The translations under genes were made by a program, and so were the position numbers. From contig NZ_AP024324.1 in assembly GCF_018408855.1 (NCBI RefSeq), positions 496,001 through 560,000 on the forward strand: DNA of 64,000 nt. Reading direction: 5' to 3'. Positions 19,041 to 28,051 of this stretch are shown here, in pieces (positions within the stretch are counted from its first letter, which is position 1; each line of letters begins with the position of its first letter). The stretch is from Caballeronia sp. NK8 (lineage in GTDB: Bacteria; Pseudomonadota; Gammaproteobacteria; Burkholderiales; Burkholderiaceae). The notes below the pieces were generated by a model. It was not told the origin of the DNA. It made no database searches and saw only the letters and a program-made list of their open reading frames with translations.

Positions 19041-19955
19041 TCACGCCGTCCAATGACGTTCGTAGTCGTTCTGCTGGAAGCGCTCAACGAGCGCATCGAT
19101 GAACAGTCGCACTTTCACCGGCCTATGCGAGCGGGTCTGAAACGCGATATTCATGGTCAACCGAGGAAGGTCCCAATCGTCCAGCACCGGGATCAGACGA
19201 CCAGCCTTGAGGTCGTCATGGATGATGTACTTCGGCTGCACGAGGATGCCCATATTGTCGAGCGCGGCAACTCGAAGTATCTGGCCGTCATTTGACTCGA
19301 CCAGAGGCTTCACTTTGACCACCACGTTCTCGCCGCCACGCGTGAACGAGAGCTCACGCGCGTTGTCGGCAAGCTGGTAGTTCAGAAGCCTGTGCCTTAC
19401 GAGTTCGACTGGGAATCGAGGCCGGCCGTTCGCCTCAAGGTAGTCCGGAGAGGCGGCGAGAATCCGGCGTGTTGATGCCAGCCTGCGAATTGTGATGTTG
19501 CTGTCCGGCTCAAGGACCTTCGTTCGAATCGCGACGTCGATGCCGTTCTCGATGATGTCGTAGTAGCGGTTGGCCGCGACAACATCGACGGCGATATCTG
19601 GATAACGCGCCGTGAACTCGGGAAGCATCGGCGCAATGTGCAGCATGCAGAAGGACAATGAAGCGGTAACGCGGAGCACGCCGCTTGGACGTACAACCGC
19701 TTCCTTGATGACGGCTTCGGCTTCACCCAGGTCGGAAAGTATCGATTTACAGCGCCTGTGGAACTCGGCGCCTGCCTCGGTCAGATACAGGTTGCGCGTC
19801 GTGCGGCGAACCAGCTGAACGCCAAGTCTTGCCTCCAGCGAAATCAAATACCGACTCGCCGCCGAAATGGAAAGATCGACTGATTCCGCAGCACGGCTGA
19901 TGCTGCCCGACTCGGCTACCTCCACGAACAACTGAAGTTCCTTGAACTGGTCCAT
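19041..19955 (-). CDS. LysR-family transcriptional regulator
   Basis: A 304-residue LTTR: N-terminal winged helix-turn-helix (about 1-60, with SGSISRAAESVDLSISAASR) and C-terminal LysR substrate-binding domain. The sequence resembles the large group of Burkholderia LTTRs that begin MDQFKELQLF. It lies just upstream of, and in the same direction as, the dioxygenase operon; the gap between them contains the 55-bp module repeated upstream of the porin gene. It most likely controls this operon in response to a pathway intermediate. Autoregulation is not evident because the module lies downstream of its own gene. Confidence 0.88.
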   Translation of the reverse strand: MDQFKELQLFVEVAESGSISRAAESVDLSISAASRYLISLEARLGVQLVRRTTRNLYLTEAGAEFHRRCKSILSDLGEAEAVIKEAVVRPSGVLRVTASLSFCMLHIAPMLPEFTARYPDIAVDVVAANRYYDIIENGIDVAIRTKVLEPDSNITIRRLASTRRILAASPDYLEANGRPRFPVELVRHRLLNYQLADNARELSFTRGGENVVVKVKPLVESNDGQILRVAALDNMGILVQPKYIIHDDLKAGRLIPVLDDWDLPRLTMNIAFQTRSHRPVKVRLFIDALVERFQQNDYERHWTA

Positions 19956-20094
19956 GCTGTTGCACCATCACGCCTTTGTCTCCGCCCGCATTCCAGTCGA
20001 ATGAGGGAACACACGTGACTTCGTCGAATCGTTTTTGGCATCACGCAGGCATCATCATAGTGCCGTGAATCTATCTTGATGCGACGAAAAAACA

Positions 20095-21309
20095 TCAATA
20101 ATCTATCAACTCGATATTGTCGCCGATGCAACGGCGTTGAGCATGTCGTTGAAGGGTTATCGCAAATTGATCCAGCGGCCAATCTTCCGCGAGTGCCCGG
20201 CGCATCAACTGACTCTGACTCTCCGGCGCAAGCCCGTTGACGGGAGGGTCGCGGTCCAGGTTCGTCGGAAACGGATACCCTTCTGCGCAAGAGGCAATGA
20301 CCGATAGAGCCTCGCGTTCCGTGATCTCTCCGGCGCTCAGCCGGGCGCGCAGGACCGGATAAAGCGTCTGCGACATCCGAGTGCGGTCCACGACCTCCAT
20401 CGCCCGCCCGTACGCTGATGAGATCTGGAGCAGATTCGCCATGCGCTGAACGTCGCTGGTCTTGTTGGACCCCGCTGCGTGAAATAGCGCAGGATTGAAG
20501 AAGATGGCATCGCCCTTCTTGAGCGGCACCTGGACGAAGTGATTCTCGAAATACTCCCGGAAGTCCGCTCTGCGCCACGCGACATATCCTGGAGCGTATC
20601 GCTGAGAGAACGGCAAGAGTTTGGTTGGGCCGCTCTCGACCGGCATGTCACTATGCGCGACTGCCCCCTGCAATGTGAGGAAGGGCGACATACGGTGTAC
20701 GTGCGCCGGGAATGAGGCGGCGACTTCCGCTGTCTGGAAACCCAGATGGTAGTCACGATGCGCTTGCTGTGCCGCACCACCGGGCCTAACGACGTTCACC
20801 TGGGAGGTGACCTGGAAGCACGGGCCTAACCAAGCTTCGGCGACCGCCGGCAGCCATGGATTGGAGAAGTAGCCCGTGAAGATTTCGGGCGCGGCCAACA
20901 GAAGCTTCTCCTGAGCGTTCCAGATACGGTCGTTCGCGCCGGCTTTCGCGAAATGATCGCCTTTCGAACCCGATTTTCGCTCGGCCGCGATGATCGCTTC
21001 GAAGACACCTGTCGCCTGATCGACGATTCCGGTATCGGCATAAGCGCCCTTGAGCACGAAGACGCCCGCACCGGCATCGATGACACTGGCCCATTCTGAC
21101 AACAACTCTCGCCGCTCTCTGTCGAATGAAAGTACGGATTCGAGGTCGCCACATTCGTATACAGGAATATACGAAGCCGGAGACCCGGAAAAGCTAAGCG
21201 CGGTATCCGTTTCTGCGTTGAGTGCGTCTACGAAGTCGCTTACCGCGCAGTCCTCTTCGCGAAACCAATTGACTCGCTGACCGCGATATTCGTCTCGTCG
21301 ATAGTCCAT
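20095..21309 (-). CDS. Phytanoyl-CoA dioxygenase (PhyH) family protein
   Basis: A 404-residue Fe(II)/2-oxoglutarate oxygenase-like protein. The facial triad can be placed as HRD in QAHRDYHLGF and the distal His in NPALFHAAGSN, with Arg in DVQRMANLL as the 2-oxoglutarate anchor. PhyH proteins hydroxylate or desaturate many small molecules, so the substrate is open. Start at ATG 21309, preceded by AGGAGG. It diverges from a LacI-type regulator gene 93 nt away and is probably controlled by it. It may feed the neighbouring sugar/hydroxyquinol pathway, for example by hydroxylating its substrate. Confidence 0.82.
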   Translation of the reverse strand: MDYRRDEYRGQRVNWFREEDCAVSDFVDALNAETDTALSFSGSPASYIPVYECGDLESVLSFDRERRELLSEWASVIDAGAGVFVLKGAYADTGIVDQATGVFEAIIAAERKSGSKGDHFAKAGANDRIWNAQEKLLLAAPEIFTGYFSNPWLPAVAEAWLGPCFQVTSQVNVVRPGGAAQQAHRDYHLGFQTAEVAASFPAHVHRMSPFLTLQGAVAHSDMPVESGPTKLLPFSQRYAPGYVAWRRADFREYFENHFVQVPLKKGDAIFFNPALFHAAGSNKTSDVQRMANLLQISSAYGRAMEVVDRTRMSQTLYPVLRARLSAGEITEREALSVIASCAEGYPFPTNLDRDPPVNGLAPESQSQLMRRALAEDWPLDQFAITLQRHAQRRCIGDNIELIDY

Positions 21310-21359
21310 CCATGCCTCCTGTTTTCGCTGTAGGATAGCTCGGCATAGACTTCCATAAG

Positions 21360-21380
21360 CATCAAAAATACATCAAAAAT
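21360..21380. repeat. Tandem CATCAAAAAT repeats (candidate operator)
   Basis: Two perfect copies of CATCAAAAAT start at 21360 and 21371, 11 bases apart, or one helical turn. They lie in the short divergent region between the PhyH and LacI genes, 22 nt upstream of the LacI start. Placement suits an operator or an AT-rich promoter element. It is not the palindrome usual for LacI proteins. Confidence 0.4.
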
Positions 21381-21402
21381 CTATCCGTGCAGGAGGGTCA
21401 GA

Positions 21403-22446
21403 TTGGCTCACCGGTTTTTGATCAAGGAAATCGCCGTTCAGGCAGGGCTCGGGGTGGCGACCGTCGACAGGGTATTGAACGGACGCGCCAATGTCCGCGA
21501 GCACACTCGCAAAAGAGTCGAACAAGCCATCAAGGACCTCGAGAAGCAGGAGTTGAATCTCGCGAACACAGGGCGAAAACTGATCGTCGATGTTGTGGCC
21601 GAGGCACCGTCGCGGTTCAGCGATGAGATCAAGCATGCCCTCGAGGGCGAACTCGCGCTCATGCACCCGGCGGTTGTCCGGCCGCGCTTTCTGTTGCAGG
21701 AGACAATGACGACCTCGGAAGTCGTGCAGGCACTTCGGTCGATCAATCGACGAGGAAGTCACGGTGTTTTGCTGAAAGCCCGGGACGTTCCCGAGATTGC
21801 AGAGGCTGTGGCGGAACTTCAGCGGCACGGCATTCCGGTCGTCACGATCGTCACCGACATACCGTTGTCAGGGCGCATTGCCTATGCAGGGCTCGATAAC
21901 CGAGTCGCCGGCGCGACGGCCGCTTACCTTCTTGGCCTGTTGCTGGGACCGCAGCCCGCTAATGTATTGATAACGATGAGTGACGAACACTTCCGTGGCG
22001 AGGAAGAACGCGAGATAAGCTTTCGTCGAGCATTGCGCAAACACCATCCGCGTCTGAAGCTGGTTGATGCGAGCGGCGGACATGGCCTTGATATGCCGAC
22101 CGAGGACCGAGTCCGCAGCGCGCTCGGCGACGATACCCATGTCACGGCGGTCTACTCGATGGGTGGCGGCAACATCGCAATTCTTCGCGCGCTAGAGGCG
22201 CAGCAACAAGCGCCCGCCTTCTTCATCGGACACGACCTCGACAGAGACAATGTGCAGTTGCTGCGCGATGGACGGATACAGGCCATTCTGCATCACGACC
22301 TGCGACAGGACATGCGTTCGGCCTGTCATCACATCATGCACTATCACAAGCTCCTGCCAGCATCATCCGTCGCGACTTCTTCTTCGGTCGTTGTCGTCAC
22401 TCCAGAGAACATTCCGGATTACATTGCCAGTCGCTTTCGCGATTGA
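21403..22446 (+). CDS. LacI-family transcriptional regulator
   Basis: A 347-residue regulator: N-terminal LacI helix-turn-helix (IKEIAVQAGLGVATVDRVLNGRANVRE) and a periplasmic-binding-like effector domain. The helix has VDRVLNGR instead of the usual VSRVLN, as in a subgroup linked to polyol and inositol genes. The start is TTG 21403, supported by a strong AGGAGGG at 21391-21397 and the absence of any nearby ATG. It diverges from the PhyH gene, and its effector is probably a sugar-like molecule. Confidence 0.88.
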   Translation: MAHRFLIKEIAVQAGLGVATVDRVLNGRANVREHTRKRVEQAIKDLEKQELNLANTGRKLIVDVVAEAPSRFSDEIKHALEGELALMHPAVVRPRFLLQETMTTSEVVQALRSINRRGSHGVLLKARDVPEIAEAVAELQRHGIPVVTIVTDIPLSGRIAYAGLDNRVAGATAAYLLGLLLGPQPANVLITMSDEHFRGEEEREISFRRALRKHHPRLKLVDASGGHGLDMPTEDRVRSALGDDTHVTAVYSMGGGNIAILRALEAQQQAPAFFIGHDLDRDNVQLLRDGRIQAILHHDLRQDMRSACHHIMHYHKLLPASSVATSSSVVVVTPENIPDYIASRFRD

Positions 22447-22478
22447 CTCGATCGCTTGCGACTCGCTCGTGAGGGTGC

Positions 22479-22510
22479 GAGGTCCGAAAGCGCATTGGCT
22501 CACGGACCTC
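22479..22510. terminator. Inverted repeat between convergent genes
   Basis: GAGGTCCG (22479-22486) and CGGACCTC (22503-22510) form an 8-bp perfect stem around a 16-nt loop, between the convergent LacI and porin genes. There is no strong T-run, so it is a probable but not certain bidirectional terminator. Confidence 0.5.
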
Positions 22511-22519
22511 CCGACGTCG

Positions 22520-23704
22520 TCAGAACCTTGTCGCCAGGCCTGCGATCACGCCAAACTGGCTCTTCCCATAGTTGGGGTTGGTGCTCGACGGGTTTCCGTT
22601 GACCGGGTCATCATTGGTGTTCGCGCCGTACAGGCTACCATCGAGGCCCAGGTTGGATGTCGAACTGTTGCGCACGTAGGCCAGTTCAGTGTAGAGGAGC
22701 GTTCGCTTCGAGAGTAAATAGTTCGCGCCGAGTGTGTAAAGGGTTGCGTTCCCGTTTCCCTTATTTGCGTTGGCGTGGTACACCGCGCCTGTGATAGCAA
22801 GCGCGGGCGTTGTCTGCCAGATCGCGCCAATCCATTCGTGATTGACCGTTGTCGGAAGGCTGGTACCCGCTGGCAATGCCGACGGCGCCGCGGTACCGAA
22901 ATATCCCGCATTTGATGCATCGGGAGCACTCAAGTGCTGATAGCCGAGATACGCCGTGACGGGTCCAAAAGCGTACGTCAAGCCAGTGAGAATCGAGCGA
23001 GATGTCAGATAGACGTTGCTGAACTGTCCGTTGGGGTCGCGGACTTCATCGTAGGTTGCCTGCCAGAAGAGGCCCCGATTCGCATAGGATAGTTTGATGC
23101 CGTCGGAACGTCCCTGCGCGCTTCCAAGCCCGGTAGAGGTGCCCAGCTGACCCGGCGCGCTGCCCGGGTTGCCTGCGTTCCAGGTCGGCGCGTTGGTCAG
23201 GTCATACTGGCCTTGCAACGTGAACCCCGCAATCGTCGGTGAGAGGTACTCGACGCCATTTGCCGCCTGCGAGAAGATGCGGCCGCGGACCAATGTTCCA
23301 ATGGCGTACTTCTTCGTTTGCTGCGGGTCGACATCGCCTGAATACTGGCTGATCTCAGCCGAGCCCATGTTCCCGAACTTGATTTGCCCCCATGTGTCGT
23401 TCTGCAGGCCAACGGTCGCCTGCCCCTCGAAGAAGCTTCCATTTGCGAAACTGCCGTTCATCGTGTTCAGGCGGGATTCGAGCTGGAATATCGCATGCGT
23501 GCCGCCGCCGAGATCCTCCGCACCTTTGAGGCCGAATCTGGATTGCGCCCAGCCTCCGCTCTGCGCTCCAAATACATGACCCTTCGGCTGATTTGTCTCG
23601 TAGACGATACCGTTGTCCACAATGCCGTATAAGGTAACGCTGCTCTGAGCCGTGGCTGTCGCCGCGGTTGACAGCGCGAATACGCTGAACAAGAACTTCT
23701 TCAT
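22520..23704 (-). CDS. General outer-membrane porin, Burkholderia type
   Basis: A 394-residue porin of the Gram-negative porin 4 family: signal peptide (MKKFLFSVFAL... ending ATAQ), mature start SSVTLYGIVD, repeated amphipathic beta strands, the constriction-loop region, and a C-terminal Phe (LATRF) for outer-membrane assembly. It forms trimeric 16-strand channels for small solutes. Start at ATG 23704, with GGAG 8 nt upstream. The region upstream carries the same 55-bp module found before the dioxygenase operon, so it likely imports that pathway's substrate across the outer membrane. Confidence 0.92.
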   Translation of the reverse strand: MKKFLFSVFALSTAATATAQSSVTLYGIVDNGIVYETNQPKGHVFGAQSGGWAQSRFGLKGAEDLGGGTHAIFQLESRLNTMNGSFANGSFFEGQATVGLQNDTWGQIKFGNMGSAEISQYSGDVDPQQTKKYAIGTLVRGRIFSQAANGVEYLSPTIAGFTLQGQYDLTNAPTWNAGNPGSAPGQLGTSTGLGSAQGRSDGIKLSYANRGLFWQATYDEVRDPNGQFSNVYLTSRSILTGLTYAFGPVTAYLGYQHLSAPDASNAGYFGTAAPSALPAGTSLPTTVNHEWIGAIWQTTPALAITGAVYHANANKGNGNATLYTLGANYLLSKRTLLYTELAYVRNSSTSNLGLDGSLYGANTNDDPVNGNPSSTNPNYGKSQFGVIAGLATRF

Positions 23705-24116
23705 CGTTTTGTCTCCATTTATTTCGTTATCCAAACTACACGTGTCGATATTTCGCGCGAGCCAATGTCGCCGTCAGCGCGTTAAGCGGAACCAACCACG
23801 GCTTTTCCGCATATCGCCCTCTCCTTCACTGCTCTTGTTCATTTTTTCGGAGTCTATATTCCCCGTTCACTCGAACAAAGAGCAGAACGGGGAATCTCTT
23901 TCGCGGAATCAGGGAAAATGTCCCGTCGAGCAAACGCGCAAAAGCACTCAGCGCTATGCTGTACTTTTACTTGCGGTTAACCCCCGTATCCCTTGCGACG
24001 CCTCATCGCTTACGGTTTGGGCGTTCCGATTCGAGGAGAACTCGTTCTTCTCAGGAAGAGGACAAATTGTGTTGGAGCAGCGTTCTGTCGTTAAACGAAC
24101 CTATGCGGAGATACGC
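23705..24116. other. Divergent intergenic region with regulatory module
   Basis: About 410 bases between the porin gene and a small secreted-protein gene. It contains the 55-bp module at 23851-23905, listed separately. The rest holds no supported gene. Confidence 0.5.
23851..23905. promoter_or_regulatory. 55-bp regulatory module B with perfect inverted repeat
   Basis: A gapless match to 18947-19001, lying 147-201 nt upstream of the porin start. Inside it ATTCCCCGTTC (23858-23868) and GAACGGGGAAT (23885-23895) form a perfect 11-bp inverted repeat with a 16-nt spacer. That is a strong candidate protein-binding site. In module A the same repeat is only partly kept. Confidence 0.65.
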
Positions 24117-24437
24117 ATGAACCTCAAGAAACTGTCCGTTTTTGCTGGCGCAGCAGGTATGACGTTGAGTCTGGTCTTGATCCCGGCACTTCGAGCTCAA
24201 GCCGCGGCCAGTGACGCCGACACGTCCGGCGCTACGATGTCAAAGCAGGAACTCAAAGCGCAAAAGAAGGCGGAAAGCAAAGCGCGGCGCGCAAAGAAGA
24301 ACGCCGAGTTGAGCACGCTGGAGAAGAATGGGTATAACCCGGCCGGAAACCAGACTAACTACCCGCAGAATCTCCAGAATGCTCAGCAGAAGGCAGCTGG
24401 ACAGAAGCCAACGAACGCACCTGCCGTAGCGCCGTGA
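24117..24437 (+). CDS. DUF4148-like small secreted protein
   Basis: A 106-residue protein with signal peptide (ending LRAQAAA), a Lys/Ala-rich helical middle (KAQKKAESKARRAKK) and the pattern LSTLEKNGYNPAGNQTNYP near residues 65-84. The pattern matches the conserved element of Burkholderia DUF4148 proteins. Start at ATG 24117 with GGAG 6 nt upstream; an upstream open extension is discounted because the signal peptide begins here. It is probably periplasmic. Function is unknown; such proteins are common and stress-responsive in this group. Confidence 0.72.
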   Translation: MNLKKLSVFAGAAGMTLSLVLIPALRAQAAASDADTSGATMSKQELKAQKKAESKARRAKKNAELSTLEKNGYNPAGNQTNYPQNLQNAQQKAAGQKPTNAPAVAP

Positions 24438-24612
24438 TGCTTGGCCTGCATGATTCCAACGTTTATTCGGCCCCCAAGTCGCCAGGACCACTGGATTGAG
24501 CGCGCCATTGCCCGCCGCCCGATGAACGCCCGATTCGCGCCGCTGCCTGCCGGCGAGCGGTAAGCCTCCAGTCTGTTCCGGGGCGGGCATTAGTGATCGC
24601 TACGGATGACGA

Positions 24613-26037
24613 TTAGCGTTTGCCGCGTCCACCAACGGATTTGCCAGCCGGCTTGCGTGAACCCGAAGCTGGCTTGTTCGCGCGCTTTCCAGATGGCTTT
24701 TGCACGCTGAATGGATTGCCGCTGGACAAGCTTGTGCCTTTATCTGCGGTCGCAACGCGCCGCGCTTTTTCGCCGCTTTGCATCGGCATTTTTTTGCCGA
24801 GCGCCTGCATGGCGCCAGGCGCGGCCTGCGGCACTTTCGGCTTCTTGAGCTTTTTGGGCTTCTTGATGATCTGGCCCGTCTCACTGGTCTGCGGCACTCG
24901 ATGTTCTGCTTCAAACCCCGGCTCTTCCTCGCGGGGCAGCGTATGCCGGATCAGCGCTTCGATCGCAGCCAGTTGCGGCGCTTCATCGGCGCACACGAGG
25001 GACACCGCCACGCCGCTTGCGCCCGCGCGGCCGGTACGGCCGATACGGTGCACATAGTCTTGCGCCACGATTGGCAGATCAACGTTGATCACTAGCGGAA
25101 GGTCATCGATGTCCAGTCCGCGCGCCGCCACATCGGTGGCTACGAGCATACGTACTTCGCCTGACTTGAAGCGCTCCAGCGCACGCAGGCGCGCGGGTTG
25201 CGGTTTGTCGCCGTGGATGGTATCGACCGCATAGCCCGCTTCATCCAGCATGGCCGCCAGGTAATCCACGCCCTTGCGGGTTTTGACGAACACCAGCGCG
25301 TGCTTCCAGTCGTTCTCGGAGACGAGGTGCATGAAGAGCTCCGGCTTGTTCTTTTTATCCACCGGCACCACCCACTGCTTGATCTTGCTGGCCGTGGCAT
25401 TGGGTGGGCTGACGCTGATATTGACCGGGTCGCGCAGGATGCTTGCCGCCATGGCCCGGATATCATCGGTGAACGTGGCGGAGAACAACAGGGTTTGGCG
25501 CCGAGCGGGCAAGGCAGCAAAGACGGCGTTGAGTTCACGCGCAAAGCCCAGATCCAGCATGCGGTCGGCTTCATCCAGAACCAGCGTTTCGACTTGATCA
25601 AACTGCACGGCGTTCTGGCGATTGAGATCCAGCAAACGGCCCGGCGTGGCAACGAGCACGTCGACGCCCTTGCGCAACTTCATCATCTGCGGATTGATAC
25701 TCACACCGCCGTAGGCGGCCAGAAACCGTAAGTCGAGACCTTTGCCGTAATCGATAAAGCTTTGCAGCACTTGTTCAGCCAGCTCACGCGTGGGCACCAG
25801 CACGAGAACGCGCGCGCGGTTGCTGGACGCCGCCGGACCGTCTTGCAACAGTCGTTGCAACAGCGGCAGCACGAAACCCGCCGTTTTGCCAGTGCCGGTC
25901 TGCGCCGCAGCCATGACGTCCCTGCCGCTGAGCACGGGAGGAATCGCCTTGGTCTGCACCGGCGTAGGTGTCTGGTAATTGAGGTCCTGCAAATTACGCA
26001 GCAACCGATCGATCAGGCCAAGCGAGGCAAAAGACAT
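24613..26037 (-). CDS. rhlE: DEAD-box RNA helicase RhlE
   Basis: A 474-residue helicase. Ordered motifs: Q-motif (TPVQ), I AQTGTGKT, Ia PTRELA, Ib TPGRLLD, II DEAD, III SAT, V ATDVAARGLD and VI HRIGRTGR. The C-terminal tail (about 380-474) is Lys/Gly/Arg-rich and disordered, as in RhlE proteins, and likely binds RNA. It unwinds RNA in the cytoplasm, with roles in ribosome assembly and cold growth. It is a monocistronic housekeeping gene and breaks the catabolic context on either side. Confidence 0.92.
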   Translation of the reverse strand: MSFASLGLIDRLLRNLQDLNYQTPTPVQTKAIPPVLSGRDVMAAAQTGTGKTAGFVLPLLQRLLQDGPAASSNRARVLVLVPTRELAEQVLQSFIDYGKGLDLRFLAAYGGVSINPQMMKLRKGVDVLVATPGRLLDLNRQNAVQFDQVETLVLDEADRMLDLGFARELNAVFAALPARRQTLLFSATFTDDIRAMAASILRDPVNISVSPPNATASKIKQWVVPVDKKNKPELFMHLVSENDWKHALVFVKTRKGVDYLAAMLDEAGYAVDTIHGDKPQPARLRALERFKSGEVRMLVATDVAARGLDIDDLPLVINVDLPIVAQDYVHRIGRTGRAGASGVAVSLVCADEAPQLAAIEALIRHTLPREEEPGFEAEHRVPQTSETGQIIKKPKKLKKPKVPQAAPGAMQALGKKMPMQSGEKARRVATADKGTSLSSGNPFSVQKPSGKRANKPASGSRKPAGKSVGGRGKR

Positions 26038-26220
26038 GCACGTATTCCGGGCTAAAACCTAGATTTTAGCGTTACCGCGCTGATTGCACCGCCCAGATCA
26101 ATGATCAAAAACGCGGGGTGCCGACAGAAGAACCGTATTGTCGAAATGCGAAACGCGCGTGGTAAAACGATTCTTCCGTCCGAGTGCTCTATACGAAGAC
26201 GATTGAGCGTGGGGAATGCG

Positions 26221-27153
26221 TCAGTAGTCCCACTGCACCGGTACGAAACGGAAGGCGTCACCATTCTTTGCGATGTGACCGATTGACGGGAACGCGACAT
26301 GTGCAGCGGCCAACAGAGCGCCCGTTTCAGCGGCTTCGTTGAGCAGCGCGATACGTACGTCCACGGCCAATTCAGGATCATGCTCGAAGCCATTCTGCCA
26401 ATCGGGATTGTCGAAGCCGACCTCGAAGATCGCGTCGCCTACGAAAGTCAGCTTTTCTCCGTCTGATGCTACATCCACGACGCAGTGTCCCGGTGTGTGC
26501 CCGCCCGTCACGCGCGCCTTCACGCCTGGCGCGACCTCCACGCTCTGATTGAACTGCACAATATTTTCACTGTAGAGTTCGACGAACTTCGCGGCCGCCT
26601 TGCGCAGCGCGGGAGGAACCGTCTCCGGCATCACCGTCCTTGTGAAGTCCGGATTTCTCCAGAACTCCACTTCCGAGGCCGACACGTGAATGCGCACGTC
26701 GGGGCGCAGCCTGGCCTTGACTCCGTCAACGTTCAGCCCGCCGACATGATCCATGTGCATATGCGTGATCACGATATCGGTGACCGCTGCCAGGTCGATG
26801 CCAGCCGTTTCCAGGCGCATCACCGACTGACCCGCGCGCGTGAAGTATTCGAAGCCGTCGCCCACGCCCGAGTCGATCAGGATCAGGCGTTCGCCGCTAC
26901 GCACGAGCGCGATGTTCAGCGCCCAGTCAAACGTATCACGCTGCAGGAAACGATCATCGAACCATTCGTTGCGATCCTTTTCGCTCACATTGGTGGACAT
27001 GGTGGAAGTCGGCAGCGGCAGAATGCCATCGCTGATCAGCACGACATCGACGTCACCCACGCGCACCGCGTAGCGGGAAGACACGAGTTCGCCTGTGCCT
27101 TCTTTGCCGAAGCTGGTGACGACTGGTCGCACGTTACGGGTTAGTTCTCTCAT
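26221..27153 (-). CDS. Metallo-beta-lactamase-fold hydrolase
   Basis: A 310-residue MBL-fold protein with the zinc motif HxHxDH as THMHMDHVGG, a downstream His in GGHTPGHCV, Asp in VGDAIFEV and a final His near the C-terminus. The layout resembles AHL-lactonase-like and other cytoplasmic MBL hydrolases (AiiA/AttM group), but also generic family members, so quorum quenching is only one possibility. No signal peptide. Start at ATG 27153, preceded by AAGGA at 8 nt; a longer frame exists upstream without a site. Confidence 0.86.
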   Translation of the reverse strand: MRELTRNVRPVVTSFGKEGTGELVSSRYAVRVGDVDVVLISDGILPLPTSTMSTNVSEKDRNEWFDDRFLQRDTFDWALNIALVRSGERLILIDSGVGDGFEYFTRAGQSVMRLETAGIDLAAVTDIVITHMHMDHVGGLNVDGVKARLRPDVRIHVSASEVEFWRNPDFTRTVMPETVPPALRKAAAKFVELYSENIVQFNQSVEVAPGVKARVTGGHTPGHCVVDVASDGEKLTFVGDAIFEVGFDNPDWQNGFEHDPELAVDVRIALLNEAAETGALLAAAHVAFPSIGHIAKNGDAFRFVPVQWDY

Positions 27154-27459
27154 TGCAGTATTCCTTTTCCTTCGAGGGGTTGGCCGCGCTGGGCGGTCGG
27201 TACACAAGCACGACCGCGAATCTGGCGCTTCGCTTTGCTCGTGTTTCGACCGACCGTGTGACAGATGCTATTCATGAGCGGCGAACGCCAGTAGCATCGC
27301 GAATGCGTACAGGGTGTTGTCCAACCGGCAACAATCAAGCTGGATGCTCAGAGAGATCAGAGTTGAAGTCGACCGAAGCTTTATGCTTTGAGGGACCGCG
27401 TACTACAATTGTCTGCTGGAATCCTAATAATGCTGCGCACGCGTACACTGGGAGCCGGA
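27154..27459. other. Divergent intergenic region
   Basis: About 305 bases between the divergent MBL and NTF2-like genes. An in-frame extension of the latter exists from 27430, without a better ribosome site. No hairpin or small gene stands out. Confidence 0.4.
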
Positions 27460-27927
27460 ATGAATCGACTGTTCCTCCGCATCGCCACGGTGGGCGTTGC
27501 CCTTACCCTATTCCCTTGCGCGCTGAATGCAGCGACAGTCGACAATGATCCCGCGAGCATCATCCGCTCCGCTCTGGAACAGTGGCGCGTGGATTTCAAC
27601 TCACGACGTGCCGCGCATATCTGCGACCTCTTCGCACCCGATCTTCGTTACGATTTCCAAGGCGCGCCCGAGCGGACCTACCCGTTGCTGTGTGCCCGTC
27701 TGCACCGCGCGCTGGCCGACACTACACAATCGCTTTCTTACGACCTCAAAATCAAGGAGATCATTGTCTCCGGTGACCTCGCGATCGTTCGCCTGACGTG
27801 GAGATCGACTCTTGCCGGGAACGGCAAACAGGAGTCGAACAATGAGACGGGTCTCGATGTCTTCGGCCGCCAGCCCGACGGCAGCTGGAAGATCATCCGG
27901 TACATTGCTTACCCTGAGAAAGATTGA
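27460..27927 (+). CDS. Secreted SnoaL/NTF2-like protein
   Basis: A 155-residue protein with a signal peptide (ending ALNA) and an NTF2/SnoaL-like cone fold, suggested by the early helix IIRSALEQWRVDFN and the late strands LDVFGRQPDGSWKIIRYIAYPE. Such domains bind small hydrophobic ligands or act as simple isomerases; secreted stand-alone members are mostly uncharacterised. Two Cys (in HICDLF and LLCARL) could form a disulphide. Start at ATG 27460, with GGAG at 5 nt. Confidence 0.75.
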   Translation: MNRLFLRIATVGVALTLFPCALNAATVDNDPASIIRSALEQWRVDFNSRRAAHICDLFAPDLRYDFQGAPERTYPLLCARLHRALADTTQSLSYDLKIKEIIVSGDLAIVRLTWRSTLAGNGKQESNNETGLDVFGRQPDGSWKIIRYIAYPEKD

Positions 27928-28051
27928 GTTCTAACCTCAGACTGATGGCTCACCGCGACCACGCGGATCGGCTCGCTATCGAACATTCACGCCAGCTACA
28001 TACTGTCGTGAGACGATTTCAGGTTTTAAAGAAGAAAGAGACATCGCATCG

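Noticed and set aside
26221..27153. Assignment of the MBL protein as an AHL lactonase
   Set aside because: The zinc motif is shared by many MBL hydrolases, and nothing in the context points to quorum sensing.
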